DNA of 64,000 nucleotides from Paenibacillus xylanivorans (lineage in GTDB: Bacteria > Bacillota > Bacilli > Paenibacillales > Paenibacillaceae), in assembly GCF_001280595.1 (NCBI RefSeq), contig NZ_LITU01000070.1:476504-540503 (forward strand). Reading direction: 5' to 3'. The translations under genes were made by a program, and so were the position numbers. The notes beneath the pieces were generated by a model. That model did no database searches and was not told the DNA's origin. It saw only the letters and a program-made list of their open reading frames with translations. This document shows positions 44,151 to 53,715 of this stretch, in pieces. Numbering within the stretch: the stretch's first letter is position 1; the number at the start of each line of letters is the position of its first letter.

Positions 44151-45125
44151 TCATTCCAATTCGGTCCCCGAACTCTGGTGCGCTGGACCCGACTCGTTGG
44201 ATATATCCTGAACGGAATTGCGATATTGAAGCGGGCTCTGGCCAGTCCATCGCTTGAATTGCCGACTAAAGTGGGACAGATGGGTATAGCCCAGCTTCCA
44301 TGCAATTTCACCCAGAGAGAGCTTCGGCTGTTCGATCAGCACTTTGGCTTCCTGCAGTTTCAGGCTGGACAGATAGGCTCGTGGAGATTGTCCGTACACT
44401 TTGCGGAAGATCTGCAACCCATAACCTGGACTGATGCCAAACGAGGATATGATCTGCTCCACTTTGACGGTGGATACATTACCCTCCTTGATTCGAAGTT
44501 GCGTATGGAATGCTTGTTTGATGGCTTCTGCGATGGCCCCTGCATAATGCATGGCTGCTGGAGCTGGAGCATTAGGCGAAGCATCAGTTCGTGTGGGTTG
44601 TGGTTCACGGTCAGCTGCCTGGGATAACAGGGCAAATAGTTCAAACATGCGTGCCTGCATTATAAATTTGTCTGTGGAAGTGTATGCCTCCGATGTTCTG
44701 ATCATGTTCATCCAGTTCTCCAGGACGGGACGTATTAGCATGTTATCTGTGGTGCCTGCCTCATAGATTCGGCTGTGATGTGACATCAGCTTCAGGGTGA
44801 ATACAGGATCATCCACATTAAAATGAGCACTGAAATACATCATGCCCTCAGGTGAAACACATTGGTTTGTATGCTTGAATCCTGGTGGAATCAGCAGAAT
44901 GGAACCTGCCTCAACTGTATAGGTATACCCGTGAATCACGCTCTCCTGGGTACCCTTTATAATCAGCATCATTTCAAAGCCCGGATGGGATTCCTCCGGC
45001 ATCGCCCAACCGTATGGAACTTGTTGGCTGTGCGCTCCATAGAATTTAATGTTACAGTCGATAATAGGCAGCCAGTGAGCCATTGTATGATGTGGCATTT
45101 CTCTAAGCTGTGATCGGATATCCAT
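44151..45125 (-). CDS. AraC-family transcriptional regulator
   Basis: A 324-residue regulator. Start ATG 45125 (MDIRSQLREMPHH) follows GAGGTGA. The N-terminal cupin-like sugar-binding domain covers about 1-150 (HPGFEMMLIIKGTQ, GSILLIPPGFKH), and the double helix-turn-helix lies near the C-terminus (AWKLGYTHLSHFSRQFKRWTGQSPLQYR). It diverges from the GH42 beta-galactosidase gene, which is its probable target. The intergenic region carries a cre box and a small palindrome. Confidence 0.88.
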   Translation of the reverse strand: MDIRSQLREMPHHTMAHWLPIIDCNIKFYGAHSQQVPYGWAMPEESHPGFEMMLIIKGTQESVIHGYTYTVEAGSILLIPPGFKHTNQCVSPEGMMYFSAHFNVDDPVFTLKLMSHHSRIYEAGTTDNMLIRPVLENWMNMIRTSEAYTSTDKFIMQARMFELFALLSQAADREPQPTRTDASPNAPAPAAMHYAGAIAEAIKQAFHTQLRIKEGNVSTVKVEQIISSFGISPGYGLQIFRKVYGQSPRAYLSSLKLQEAKVLIEQPKLSLGEIAWKLGYTHLSHFSRQFKRWTGQSPLQYRNSVQDISNESGPAHQSSGTELE

Positions 45126-45284
45126 GAGATTCACCTCGGAAAAGGGTAAAAACAACTCGCTTTGTACAATCGGCACCCATAGTATACTTCATTATAATCA
45201 GTTTAACGCCAACATTGAAAATCGCAGAGCAGGAGGGCGTTTGGACAGATGGATGAGCATCTAATGTACTTCAATAGATATTAA

Positions 45285-45330
45285 TGTAAACGTTATCATT
45301 TTTCAAATGAATTATTTCATTTTGTATAAA
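45285..45330 (+). promoter_or_regulatory. cre box, palindrome and promoter of the GH42 gene
   Basis: TGTAAACGTTATCA (45285-45298) matches the CcpA consensus TGWAANCGNTNWCA at every position. Next come a possible -35 TTTCAA (45301-45306), a perfect palindrome AAATGAA-TTAT-TTCATTT (45305-45322), and -10 TATAAA (45325-45330). Carbon catabolite control and a second regulator at the palindrome are likely. Confidence 0.75.
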
Positions 45331-45372
45331 TGCCAAGAGCTCCATACTTCCATATGATAAGGGGATTTTAAC

Positions 45373-47376
45373 ATGGACAAGTTATTGTACGGGGTAGCCT
45401 ATTATGATGAATATATGCCTTACGAGCGATTGGACAAGGATATTCAGATGATGAAGGATGCAGGCATCAATGTGGTGCGGATTGCGGAATCAACCTGGAG
45501 TACACATGAACCGCAGAGTGGCGTCTTCGACTTCTCCTCCGTAGATCGTGTACTGGATGCCATGCACGCGGCGGGCATTCAGGTCATCGTTGGTACCCCT
45601 ACGTATGCTGTTCCGACGTGGATGGTCAAGGAGCACCCGGGTGTTCTGGCAACAACGGTGCAGGGACCAGGTAAATATGGTGCGCGGCAAATTATGGACA
45701 TTACACATCCGACGTTTCTGTTCTATGCGGAACGTATCATTCGCAAGCTGATTTCCCGTGTCAGCAGACACCCTGCCGTGATTGGTTATCAGACGGATAA
45801 TGAAACGAAGCATTACAACACCGCTGGAGATAACGTACAATTACAATTCGTCAAATATATGCGTAACAAGTTCAGCTCACTGGATGAACTGAACAAGGAA
45901 TTTGGGCTGGATTATTGGAGTAACCGCATCAATAGCTGGGAGGACTTCCCTTCGGTTGTCGGTACGATCAATGGCAGTCTCGGAGCTGAATTTGCCAAAT
46001 TCCAACGCCAACTGGTAACCGATTTTCTAGCGTGGCAGGTCGGAATTGTAAATGAGTACAAGCAGGAAGGGCAGTTTGTTACCCAGAACTTTGACTTCGA
46101 TTGGCGTGGATATTCGTACGGCATTCAGGGGGATGTGGACCATTTTGCCGCATCCAAGCCTTTTGACATCACCAGTGTGGACATCTATCATCCGTCGCAG
46201 GATGAGCTGACAGGCATTGAGATTTCATTCGGCGGTGACGTGGCGCGCTCCACCAAACAATCAAACTATCTCGTACTGGAGACGGAAGCACAGGCATTCT
46301 GGCACTGGGTTCCTTATCCGGGACAGCTTCGCCTTCAGGCGTTTAGCCACTTGGCCTCCGGAGCCAACATGGTCGCCTATTGGCACTGGCATTCCTTGCA
46401 TAATTCGTTCGAGACGTATTGGAAAGGATTGCTGAGCCACGATTTTGAACCGAATCCGGTATACAACGAGGCCAAGACGATCGGCCGGGATTTTGCCAGA
46501 CTCAGCCCACAGCTGGTGAATTTGAAGAAAACAAATCGGGTAGCAGTGCTGTTCAGCAATGAGGCATTGACTGCAATTAAGTGGTTCGGGTTTAATTTTA
46601 CCAGTGACAAAAAATACAATGACGTTGTGCGCTGGATGTATGACGAATTATACAAAATGAACATAGGCTGTGATCTGATTGATCCGTCTGCTGAGAGTTA
46701 TGAAGGCTATGATGTAATTGTTGTGCCTGCTTTGTACGCAGCTTCCGATGCCTTGCTTGAGAGGCTGAACCAATTTGTACAGGATGGTGGGCATGTCGTT
46801 TACTCCTTTAAGAGCGGGTTCGCCAATGAACACATTAAGGTCCGCTCTACCCGCCAGCCTGGACTGATCAGTGAGGCTTGTGGCATCAGTTACAACCTGT
46901 TCGTTGAGCCGAAAAATGTGTCGCTGCGAGATGATCCGTTCGAGGTTGGAGAGGAACAGAATCAGATTCACACCTGGATGGAGCTCATTACGCCAACAAC
47001 CGCTGAAGTACTGGCCTGGTATGATCATGCTCACTGGGGTGAATATGCGGCAATTACCCAGAATGCCTATGGTAAGGGCAAAGCGACGTACGTTGGATGT
47101 TATACCAGCTCCGAGGTGATCCGCAAAGTGCTGGAAAGTGTCATGAAGGAAGCCGGACTGTGGGGAGCCGATCAGGAATTGGCTTTTCCAATCATCGTGA
47201 AGAGCGGAGTGAATGAGCAAGGGAATACGATTCGGTATTTCTTTAACTACTCCGATCAGGCGACTTCGTTCGTGAATGCCTACGGAGATGGAACGGAACT
47301 TTTGGCAGGAACAGCGGTGTCCGGAGGGCACAACATTGAACTGGAACCGTGGGGGTTCTGCATTATTGAGCAATAA
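45373..47376 (+). CDS. GH42 beta-galactosidase
   Basis: A 667-residue cytoplasmic beta-galactosidase. AAGGGG precedes the ATG. Domain A is the TIM barrel with acid/base E144 after N143 (QTDNET) and nucleophile E303 (VLETEAQAFWHW); domain B (trimerisation, about 385-600) begins VAVLFSNEALTAIKW; a small beta domain C ends the protein. No signal peptide, so substrate is imported. GH42 enzymes commonly act on galacto-oligosaccharides from plant pectin. The sequence is intact. It lies upstream of a sensor kinase/regulator pair and an ABC transporter and is probably controlled by the divergent AraC protein and by CcpA. Confidence 0.92.
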   Translation: MDKLLYGVAYYDEYMPYERLDKDIQMMKDAGINVVRIAESTWSTHEPQSGVFDFSSVDRVLDAMHAAGIQVIVGTPTYAVPTWMVKEHPGVLATTVQGPGKYGARQIMDITHPTFLFYAERIIRKLISRVSRHPAVIGYQTDNETKHYNTAGDNVQLQFVKYMRNKFSSLDELNKEFGLDYWSNRINSWEDFPSVVGTINGSLGAEFAKFQRQLVTDFLAWQVGIVNEYKQEGQFVTQNFDFDWRGYSYGIQGDVDHFAASKPFDITSVDIYHPSQDELTGIEISFGGDVARSTKQSNYLVLETEAQAFWHWVPYPGQLRLQAFSHLASGANMVAYWHWHSLHNSFETYWKGLLSHDFEPNPVYNEAKTIGRDFARLSPQLVNLKKTNRVAVLFSNEALTAIKWFGFNFTSDKKYNDVVRWMYDELYKMNIGCDLIDPSAESYEGYDVIVVPALYAASDALLERLNQFVQDGGHVVYSFKSGFANEHIKVRSTRQPGLISEACGISYNLFVEPKNVSLRDDPFEVGEEQNQIHTWMELITPTTAEVLAWYDHAHWGEYAAITQNAYGKGKATYVGCYTSSEVIRKVLESVMKEAGLWGADQELAFPIIVKSGVNEQGNTIRYFFNYSDQATSFVNAYGDGTELLAGTAVSGGHNIELEPWGFCIIEQ

Positions 47377-47442
47377 TGGGAAATCATAAATGAATTGACA
47401 AGTCTGTTTTCAATGATTATAAAAAGAATACCAAGACCAAAG

Positions 47443-47475
47443 CGCCCTCGGCTTCATGCTGGGGCGTTTATCTTA
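47443..47475 (+). terminator. Weak terminator after the GH42 gene
   Basis: CGCCC pairs with GGGCG around CTTCATG with a GC/GC inner pair, followed by TTTATCTTATTTTA. The stem is short, so read-through into the kinase gene is possible. Confidence 0.45.
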
Positions 47476-47506
47476 TTTTAGCTCATAGCTCAGGAGTGGA
47501 TGCCTC

Positions 47507-49297
47507 GTGTTTACCGAATTATATCGGAAGCTTATTGATCCGTTCAAACGCAGCATTCGCAACAAATTGATACTCACCATGACGTTTCTGACGATTTTGC
47601 CCGTAATTGCCATGACGGTTGTAGCGGCCGAGAATACCCGTTCTTCGATGGAAGAAGAGATCATGGAGACCAACCGTGCAAATATGAATTGGGCCTCCAT
47701 CTATTTGGGTGAACAATTCGCGCGGATGAACAATCTCATCTATTCCATTCAGATCAGTGATGAGCTGCATCAGTATTTGGCATTGAATCAGGATGCTCCA
47801 GCTGCCAGCCGATTCGATGAGCAGAAGGCGGTGTTCAACATGCTGAACAGTGTATATTATTCGGCTGGTAACTATGTATTTGGTGTGGAATTATACCTGA
47901 AGGAACTGGATACGTTGTTCACCTTTAACTCAATGGAAAGCCGAATCCGATCGGTCCCGGACATTCCTTCGGCATACGATGAACTTTTTGAGCACCATAA
48001 GGATTTTACGATTATTAACGATCCGAATGATTCAGAGAAGTTTCATATGACCCGCAGCATGAACCGTTTCGAGGATCAGGCGCAGATCGGCGCGATCAGT
48101 CTGGAAGTCAAGTGGGCCGAATTCAATCAGACGCTGGAATTGCTGGACAGCCGGGGAGATTATGCGGTGTACATCGCGGATAGTACGGGAAGTCCGGTCT
48201 ATCAGCCAAACAAAGAGATACAGCCTTCAGCAGAAGCGCTGGAAAGACTCGCAGCTACGAAGGATAGCTCCGGTTTCATTCGAACAGCCAAGGAATATGT
48301 ATTCTATCATGCCATTGACCCATCAGGAATGCGGCTGATCAAAATTGTTCCTTCCCATGTCATCAATGAGAGTGCGATGGAAACGATGAAGTATGGTCTT
48401 GTTGTGGGTGGGTTGGCTACCGTAGTCTCGGTGTTGTTGGCAGCACTTGTGGCTTGGCGAACATCCAAACCGATTGTTACACTGGCAAATTCCATGAAGG
48501 GAATCCAACTGATCAAAGACAAGGAAGTGGTGCGCAGTGGTCGGGTGGATGAGATTGGTCTGCTGGAGACAAATCTGCATGGTATGGCAAGTCGCATCCG
48601 GGAACATATCCGGGACAATTATCTGATGAACCTGGAGAAACAGACTGCTGAGCTCAAAGCGCTTCAGTCCCAGATTCACCCGCATTTTCTGCAAAACACA
48701 TTGCAGATGATCGGAGGTATGGTGTATTCACAGAAGCCTGCAGACAGTTACAAAGTGATTCGTGCATTAAGTGAGATGTTCCGTTATATTGTCAGAGCGC
48801 CGGATGGTCTCGTGCCATTGCAGTCCGAATTGGACCAACTGGAGCATTATATGCTCATCCAGAAGCAGCGTTTTGCCAGCAGACTTGAATATAAACTGGA
48901 GATTGAAGGCGGGCTGGGAGACTGCTATATTCCCAAGTTGTCCCTGCAGCCGATTGTGGAGAATGCATTTGTCCATGGTCTGGAGAGAAAGCAGGGAGAG
49001 TGGAAATTGAACATTGAAGTTGTCCGACGGGATCATGAAGTAACCATCCGCATTTCCGATAATGGGGTGGGTATGGATCAAGAGAGGCTGGCCGAGATGC
49101 AATCCAGGCTGTCCAAGCTGTCCCAGCAAGGTGACAGGGTATGGAGCTCGGGGACAAGCATTGGACTGGTCAATGCCGCATCACGCATTGTGATGCACTT
49201 TGGGCCTGCATACGGCATGAACATGGAGAGTAGGGAAGGACAGGGAACGAGTGTTACTGTTCGAATTCCTTGCCATACAGGAGGCGAGATCTCGTGA
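47507..49297 (+). CDS. Sensor histidine kinase, YesM/LytS-type
   Basis: A 596-residue membrane kinase. The GTG start has AGGAG ten bases before it. One transmembrane helix (about 22-45) precedes an extracellular sensor region of about 240 residues (Cache-like). A second helix (about 285-310), a HAMP linker, and the His_kinase domain with QIHPHFLQN (H391 in QIHPHF) follow; the ATPase domain has NAFVHGLE (N box) and ISDNGVGM (G box). Its stop overlaps the start of the response regulator gene by four bases. Such pairs in Paenibacillus usually sense oligosaccharides and control adjacent ABC transporters; the SBP-permease genes at 50539-53607 fit that. Confidence 0.92.
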   Translation: MFTELYRKLIDPFKRSIRNKLILTMTFLTILPVIAMTVVAAENTRSSMEEEIMETNRANMNWASIYLGEQFARMNNLIYSIQISDELHQYLALNQDAPAASRFDEQKAVFNMLNSVYYSAGNYVFGVELYLKELDTLFTFNSMESRIRSVPDIPSAYDELFEHHKDFTIINDPNDSEKFHMTRSMNRFEDQAQIGAISLEVKWAEFNQTLELLDSRGDYAVYIADSTGSPVYQPNKEIQPSAEALERLAATKDSSGFIRTAKEYVFYHAIDPSGMRLIKIVPSHVINESAMETMKYGLVVGGLATVVSVLLAALVAWRTSKPIVTLANSMKGIQLIKDKEVVRSGRVDEIGLLETNLHGMASRIREHIRDNYLMNLEKQTAELKALQSQIHPHFLQNTLQMIGGMVYSQKPADSYKVIRALSEMFRYIVRAPDGLVPLQSELDQLEHYMLIQKQRFASRLEYKLEIEGGLGDCYIPKLSLQPIVENAFVHGLERKQGEWKLNIEVVRRDHEVTIRISDNGVGMDQERLAEMQSRLSKLSQQGDRVWSSGTSIGLVNAASRIVMHFGPAYGMNMESREGQGTSVTVRIPCHTGGEIS

Positions 49298-50394
49298 ACA
49301 AAGATCATTATAGAGTGTTAATAGTGGATGACGAGCCATGGAACAGAGATATTTTGCGCAATTTGGGCACGTGGGATGAGCTTGGCATGGTGGTTGCAGA
49401 TGAGGCAGAGGATGGAGGAGAGGCGATCCGGCTGGTAGAGCAGCACCAACCCCATATTATCATTACAGACATGCGTATGCCGGGTACAGACGGCGTGGAA
49501 CTGCTCCAGACGCTGAGCGCACAATATCCGCATATCAAAGTGATTGTAGTCAGCGGATATGATGATTTCAATTATGCGAAGCATGCGATTCGTCACCGTG
49601 CCGCTGATTATCTGCTCAAGCCCGTGAATCCTGATGAATTGAATAACGTTCTGGCTAAATGTAAACGAGAATTGGAAAAGACCGAATCCGGGCCAGAGTC
49701 CTGGGAACCATATCCTTCCGCTTTTTCGGGGGAATTCTCGTTGTTCCAGCATCAGGCACGCCTGCGTTTTAACGACTTGAATGTTCAGGGATTACGGGAG
49801 CTGTTCCAACAGCTGGAGCAACGGCTCGATACCAGTGGCATTCAAAGACCTCAACAGCTTGGGCGGATCGCATACGAATTGCAGACGCTACTGGGTGAGC
49901 TGTGTGTTTCCAACGGCTTATGCGAGCAACCCGTAGCAGCTGTGCTCCCGCCGCCGACGGCTCTGGCGTCCATCGCATCGGCGATAGATTGGATATCGGC
50001 ATCATACTATACTTCGTTGGAGCAGCTGATTACGCAGCGCAAATTCAAGAACAAGCTGAACCTGGACGAGGTGAAGCAACACATCGAGCAGCACTGCATG
50101 GAGATGATTACGCTGGAGCAGCTCGCCCAGATCTTTTTTGTCAGCAAAGAATATCTCAGCAAGGTATTCAAAAAAGAATACGGCGTGAATGTGACCGACT
50201 ATATTGTCCAGTTACGCATGGCAAGAGCAAAGGAATGGGTGCTGGATGATCAGATTCCATTCAAGCATATTGCCGAGATGACAGGTTATGAGGATGTATC
50301 TTACTTTTACCGGGTATTCAAGAAACACTTCGGAGTTTCGCCCGGGGAGATGCGAAAGGGACAGCCTCGTGTGTCAGATAACAGCCCCGACTAA
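49294..50394 (+). CDS. Response regulator with AraC-type DNA-binding domain (YesN-like)
   Basis: A 366-residue regulator. The GTG at 49294 lies in GTGA overlapping the kinase stop and follows AGGAGG. The receiver domain has D12-D13 and phospho-acceptor D59 in ITDMRMPG, with conserved K near LLKPVN. A linker of about 120 residues precedes a C-terminal AraC double helix-turn-helix (FFVSKEYLSKVFKKEYG and IAEMTGYEDVSYFYRVFKKHFG). It would activate the sugar ABC genes that start 144 bases downstream, and perhaps the GH42 gene. Confidence 0.93.
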   Translation: MNKDHYRVLIVDDEPWNRDILRNLGTWDELGMVVADEAEDGGEAIRLVEQHQPHIIITDMRMPGTDGVELLQTLSAQYPHIKVIVVSGYDDFNYAKHAIRHRAADYLLKPVNPDELNNVLAKCKRELEKTESGPESWEPYPSAFSGEFSLFQHQARLRFNDLNVQGLRELFQQLEQRLDTSGIQRPQQLGRIAYELQTLLGELCVSNGLCEQPVAAVLPPPTALASIASAIDWISASYYTSLEQLITQRKFKNKLNLDEVKQHIEQHCMEMITLEQLAQIFFVSKEYLSKVFKKEYGVNVTDYIVQLRMARAKEWVLDDQIPFKHIAEMTGYEDVSYFYRVFKKHFGVSPGEMRKGQPRVSDNSPD

Positions 50395-50463
50395 TTCATT
50401 CACAGAGCGTTTATGGTTGGATTAAGGTTTAAAATAATCCAATAAACGAGTCTAATTTTGTCC

Positions 50464-50494
50464 AATGAAGCGCTTTCATTTCGTGATATATAAT
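50464..50494 (+). promoter_or_regulatory. Promoter of the sugar ABC operon with a cre-like palindrome
   Basis: AATGAAGCGCTTTCATTT (50464-50481) is a near-palindrome resembling a catabolite-responsive element but one base short in the left arm. It overlaps the -35 position of a perfect -10 TATAAT (50489-50494). CcpA repression is possible. Confidence 0.5.
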
Positions 50495-50538
50495 GATCCT
50501 ATGAAAGACAAACCAGTTACACCGGGAGGTCATAAGAG

Positions 50539-51819
50539 ATGAAAGTATGGAAAAGCGTAGCAAGTGCGGTACTTGTGAGTGTTCTGCTCGCAGGCTGCGG
50601 TTCCAATGCGGGTACGGATGGTTCGACGGAGGGAGCTGCTTCGGGCAGTACGGTGTCCCTCAAAGTATTCATTGCGCAGCCGCGGCTGAAAGAACATTAC
50701 GATAAATATATAGAACAGTTCAAAGCCAAGGAGAAAGCCGAAAAAAATATTGAGGTCAATGTGCAGCTGGAGATGCCGCCAGCAGATAATGCGCCGCAGA
50801 TTCTGAAAACACGACTGGCCTCCAACGATGCACCGGACGTGTTCGCCCTTCATGCGGTGAATGAAATTCCACCATTCAGCAAAGCGGGTTATCTGGAAGA
50901 CCTGTCGGGTCAACCTTTTGTCGATAAATTACTTGATTCCGTCAAACCTTCCGTAACGGATGCGTCGGGTAAAGTCGTGGCCGTTCCTTTGGAAACGTTA
51001 TCTTGGGGGTACCTGTACAATAAGGATATTTTCAAAGAGCAGGGGCTAGAGGTACCAACCACTTTGACGGAAATGAAAGCGGTCGTGGAAAAGCTGAAAG
51101 CAGCCAATATCACACCGTTTGAACTGTCGTACAAAGAGGCTTGGATTCCACAACTTTTCCTGCCACTTACCGTGGGTGCACTGACTCAGTCAGAACACAA
51201 AGACTTCCTGGATAAGATGAATCAGGATCAAGGTTCCTTCTCGGATATGAAAGCATTGTTCGACATCTTCGATCTCGTCAATGCCAATGGAACGGAGAAA
51301 GCGCTTGAAGTGGGCGGCGATGATGGATCGGCAGCCTTTGCAACAGGCAAAGCAGCAATGTGGATTCAAGGACCTTGGTTCGCGGAAACCATCCTGAAGT
51401 CCAATCCGGACATCAACTTCGGTGTAGCGCCACTGCCAATCAATGACAATCCGGATGATACCAAAATCAATCTGAGCACATCGACTTCACTGGCCGTATC
51501 TTCCTCCAGCAAGAACAAGGAAGTGGCACTCGACTTCGTAAACTATGTTCTGGATGACAAGGATTCAAGTGCATTCTATGAAGCACTCAAATTCAATCCG
51601 GTTGCCAAAATCCATGACTTCAAAAGCTTCCCTTGGGTAGACGATGCCCTGAAATATGTAAATGAAGGCAAGGCGTATCAGGATCCATCCATTCCTCAAG
51701 CTGTTAAGGATGAATCAGGCAAAGCGCTGCAAGGTTACTACTCCGGACAATTGGATCAGCAGCAGGTGATTGCTGCGCTCGACAAGGCGTGGAAATCCTA
51801 CAACAAAGTCAACAAGTAA
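50539..51819 (+). CDS. Sugar ABC transporter substrate-binding lipoprotein
   Basis: A 426-residue extracellular binding protein, family SBP_bac_1. Signal peptide with lipobox LLAGC, then a Gly/Ser/Thr linker. The domain segment AAMWIQGPWFAETI and repeated NDAPDVFALH are typical of oligosaccharide-binding proteins. GGGAGG precedes the ATG. First gene of a three-gene operon with two permeases; no ATPase gene is present, as usual for these systems, which share an MsmX/MsmK-type ATPase. Likely substrate is a galacto-oligosaccharide, judged only from the GH42 gene nearby. Confidence 0.9.
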   Translation: MKVWKSVASAVLVSVLLAGCGSNAGTDGSTEGAASGSTVSLKVFIAQPRLKEHYDKYIEQFKAKEKAEKNIEVNVQLEMPPADNAPQILKTRLASNDAPDVFALHAVNEIPPFSKAGYLEDLSGQPFVDKLLDSVKPSVTDASGKVVAVPLETLSWGYLYNKDIFKEQGLEVPTTLTEMKAVVEKLKAANITPFELSYKEAWIPQLFLPLTVGALTQSEHKDFLDKMNQDQGSFSDMKALFDIFDLVNANGTEKALEVGGDDGSAAFATGKAAMWIQGPWFAETILKSNPDINFGVAPLPINDNPDDTKINLSTSTSLAVSSSSKNKEVALDFVNYVLDDKDSSAFYEALKFNPVAKIHDFKSFPWVDDALKYVNEGKAYQDPSIPQAVKDESGKALQGYYSGQLDQQQVIAALDKAWKSYNKVNK

Positions 51820-51876
51820 GCAGATGAAACGGCTGGGCAGAACGGTCATCGTTCCCCCGTTTACACGAGTCTGCTT
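51818..51876 (+). repeat. Extended intercistronic hairpin after the SBP gene
   Basis: AAGCAGA (51818-51824) pairs with TCTGCTT (51870-51876), AAACGG (51827-51832) with CCGTTT (51857-51862), and an inner AACG/CGTT stem completes a long stem-loop without a T run. It fills the gap between the SBP and first permease genes. Such hairpins often protect the SBP message and lower expression of downstream genes. Confidence 0.7.
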
Positions 51877-51898
51877 AGAGTGAAAAGGGGGAGAACCA

Positions 51899-52783
51899 AT
51901 GGCTACGAATGTGTTCAAGAAGTATCTGTCGCTGCTCGCGTTCACTGCGCCTGCCTTTGTCATCTATGCCATTTTCCTGCTGTATCCCACATTTAGCGGC
52001 TTGTTCTACAGCTTGACGGACTGGAATGGTCTGAACCGGGATTACAGTTTTATCGGTCTGGGGAACTTCGTTGAGCTGTTCAAGGAAGATCCCGACTTTC
52101 TGAATTCCCTGTGGTTCACGCTGAAATATGTGGTGTTTATGTTGATTCTGCAAAACGGGATTGCCTTGCTGCTCGCCGTGTTCATTGAGACACGGACGCG
52201 CAGCAAGGGGTTATTCCGGACACTGTTTTTCATGCCGAATATGATCAGTACGATCATTAGCGCCTTTATGTGGACATTCATCTTCTCACAAGTGCTGCCG
52301 CAGTTAGCCGAAAAGCTTGCTTTCACTTTTCTGGACCAGCAATGGCTGGGTGATCCGAAATTCTCATTCTACTCCATCCTGATCGTATCGCTCTGGAATG
52401 GTGTGGGGTATATGATGATCATCTATCTGGCTGCCCTGCAAGGTGTTCCGAAGAGCCTGAAGGAAGCCGCTGTAATAGATGGAGCCAATGCATTTCAAGT
52501 GCTGCGTAATGTCGTATTGCCGATGATTACTCATGCCGTGACGATCTGTTTCTTCCTAACGCTGAACGGAGCCTTCAAAGTATTTGAAGTCGTGTACGGT
52601 CTGACAGGTGGCGGTCCAGGCAGAGCCACTCAGGTCATTACGATGAATATCTATGAAGAGGCATTCTCCAACAACTTTAGATACGGCTATGCCAGTGCCA
52701 AGTCGGTTGTGTTATTCGTCATCGTGCTCATCTTCACACTCATTCAGATTACGGTGATGAAGAAGAAAGAGGTGGAAGCATGA
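51899..52783 (+). CDS. Sugar ABC transporter permease, MalF type
   Basis: A 294-residue membrane protein with six helices. AAGGGGGAG precedes the ATG. The EAA loop that docks the ATPase is AALQGVPKSLKEAAVIDGANAFQ, with a following P-L (VVLPMITHAV). It forms a heterodimer with the next permease, whose ATG overlaps its stop by four bases. Confidence 0.92.
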   Translation: MATNVFKKYLSLLAFTAPAFVIYAIFLLYPTFSGLFYSLTDWNGLNRDYSFIGLGNFVELFKEDPDFLNSLWFTLKYVVFMLILQNGIALLLAVFIETRTRSKGLFRTLFFMPNMISTIISAFMWTFIFSQVLPQLAEKLAFTFLDQQWLGDPKFSFYSILIVSLWNGVGYMMIIYLAALQGVPKSLKEAAVIDGANAFQVLRNVVLPMITHAVTICFFLTLNGAFKVFEVVYGLTGGGPGRATQVITMNIYEEAFSNNFRYGYASAKSVVLFVIVLIFTLIQITVMKKKEVEA

Positions 52784-53607
52784 GGATGCAACGAATTAAC
52801 AGCTACTTGATTCGACTGCTGCTGGTGCTGGGCTCCCTCGTCGCAATGCTGCCAATCTACATGGCGATTGTGAACTCATTCAAAACTCAAGGCGAAATGT
52901 TCCAGTCCTTTATTGCGCTCCCTACGACATTTCATTGGGAAAACTATTCGGATGCGTTTAACAAAATCAACTTGCTGGGCAGCTCATTGAACTCGGCAAT
53001 CGTGTCCTTCCTGGGCATTGGTGGTATCGTATTCTGCGCTTCATTGGCCGGATACAAGCTGTCGCGTACCTCAGGCAGATTGAGCAACCTGATCTTCTTC
53101 CTGTTCGTGGCTTCCATGCTCGTACCTTTTCACTCGATCATGATTCCGTTGACACGGGTAGCCAAAGGACTTCACGTCCAAGGAAGCACATACGGCCTGG
53201 CACTGATCTATATCGGACTTGGTGTGAACATGGCTATCTTCCTGTATCACGGGTTTGTTAAGTCCATCCCGCGTGAATTGGAAGAGTCGGCACAGATGGA
53301 TGGATGCAATGAGTTCCAGACGTTCTTCCAGATTATCTTTCCATTGTTGCTGCCGATTACAGTCACCATCGCCATTTTGGACTTCCTGTGGATCTGGAAT
53401 GACTTCCTGTTGCCACTGCTCATGCTGACGGATGTGAATCGTTATACGTTGATTCTCTCCACGAACATGCTGTTTGGCGAGTACAACAAGGAATGGCCGC
53501 TGATTCTGTCTTCTCTGGTACTTACCGCGATTCCGGTGGTTCTCATCTATGCGTTCTTCCAAAAGTTCATCATGGAGGGCATTGCAGAGGGAGCGGTAAA
53601 AGGATAA
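52780..53607 (+). CDS. Sugar ABC transporter permease, MalG type
   Basis: A 275-residue membrane protein, second half of the transport channel. The EAA-type loop reads FVKSIPRELEESAQMDGCNEFQTFFQIIFPL. N-terminal part (SLVAMLPIYMAIVNSFKTQGEMFQ) matches the family. Start overlaps the upstream stop (ATGA). Ends the operon; a strong terminator follows 52 bases later. Confidence 0.92.
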   Translation: MRMQRINSYLIRLLLVLGSLVAMLPIYMAIVNSFKTQGEMFQSFIALPTTFHWENYSDAFNKINLLGSSLNSAIVSFLGIGGIVFCASLAGYKLSRTSGRLSNLIFFLFVASMLVPFHSIMIPLTRVAKGLHVQGSTYGLALIYIGLGVNMAIFLYHGFVKSIPRELEESAQMDGCNEFQTFFQIIFPLLLPITVTIAILDFLWIWNDFLLPLLMLTDVNRYTLILSTNMLFGEYNKEWPLILSSLVLTAIPVVLIYAFFQKFIMEGIAEGAVKG

Positions 53608-53659
53608 AGAAAACCTGCGACCTGGAAGTATTGGTCTCATTTATACTAAAGTTCGAACA

Positions 53660-53709
53660 AACTGCCTTGATCTGAGGGATGTAATCCCTTCCGATCAAGG
53701 CGGTTTTTC
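53660..53709. terminator. Terminator between sugar ABC operon and MocR gene
   Basis: AACTGCCTTGATC (53660-53672) pairs with GATCAAGGCGGTT (53693-53705) with one wobble; an inner GGGAT/ATCCC stem adds strength; then TTTTTC. Confidence 0.85.
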
Positions 53710-53715
53710 ATTTCA

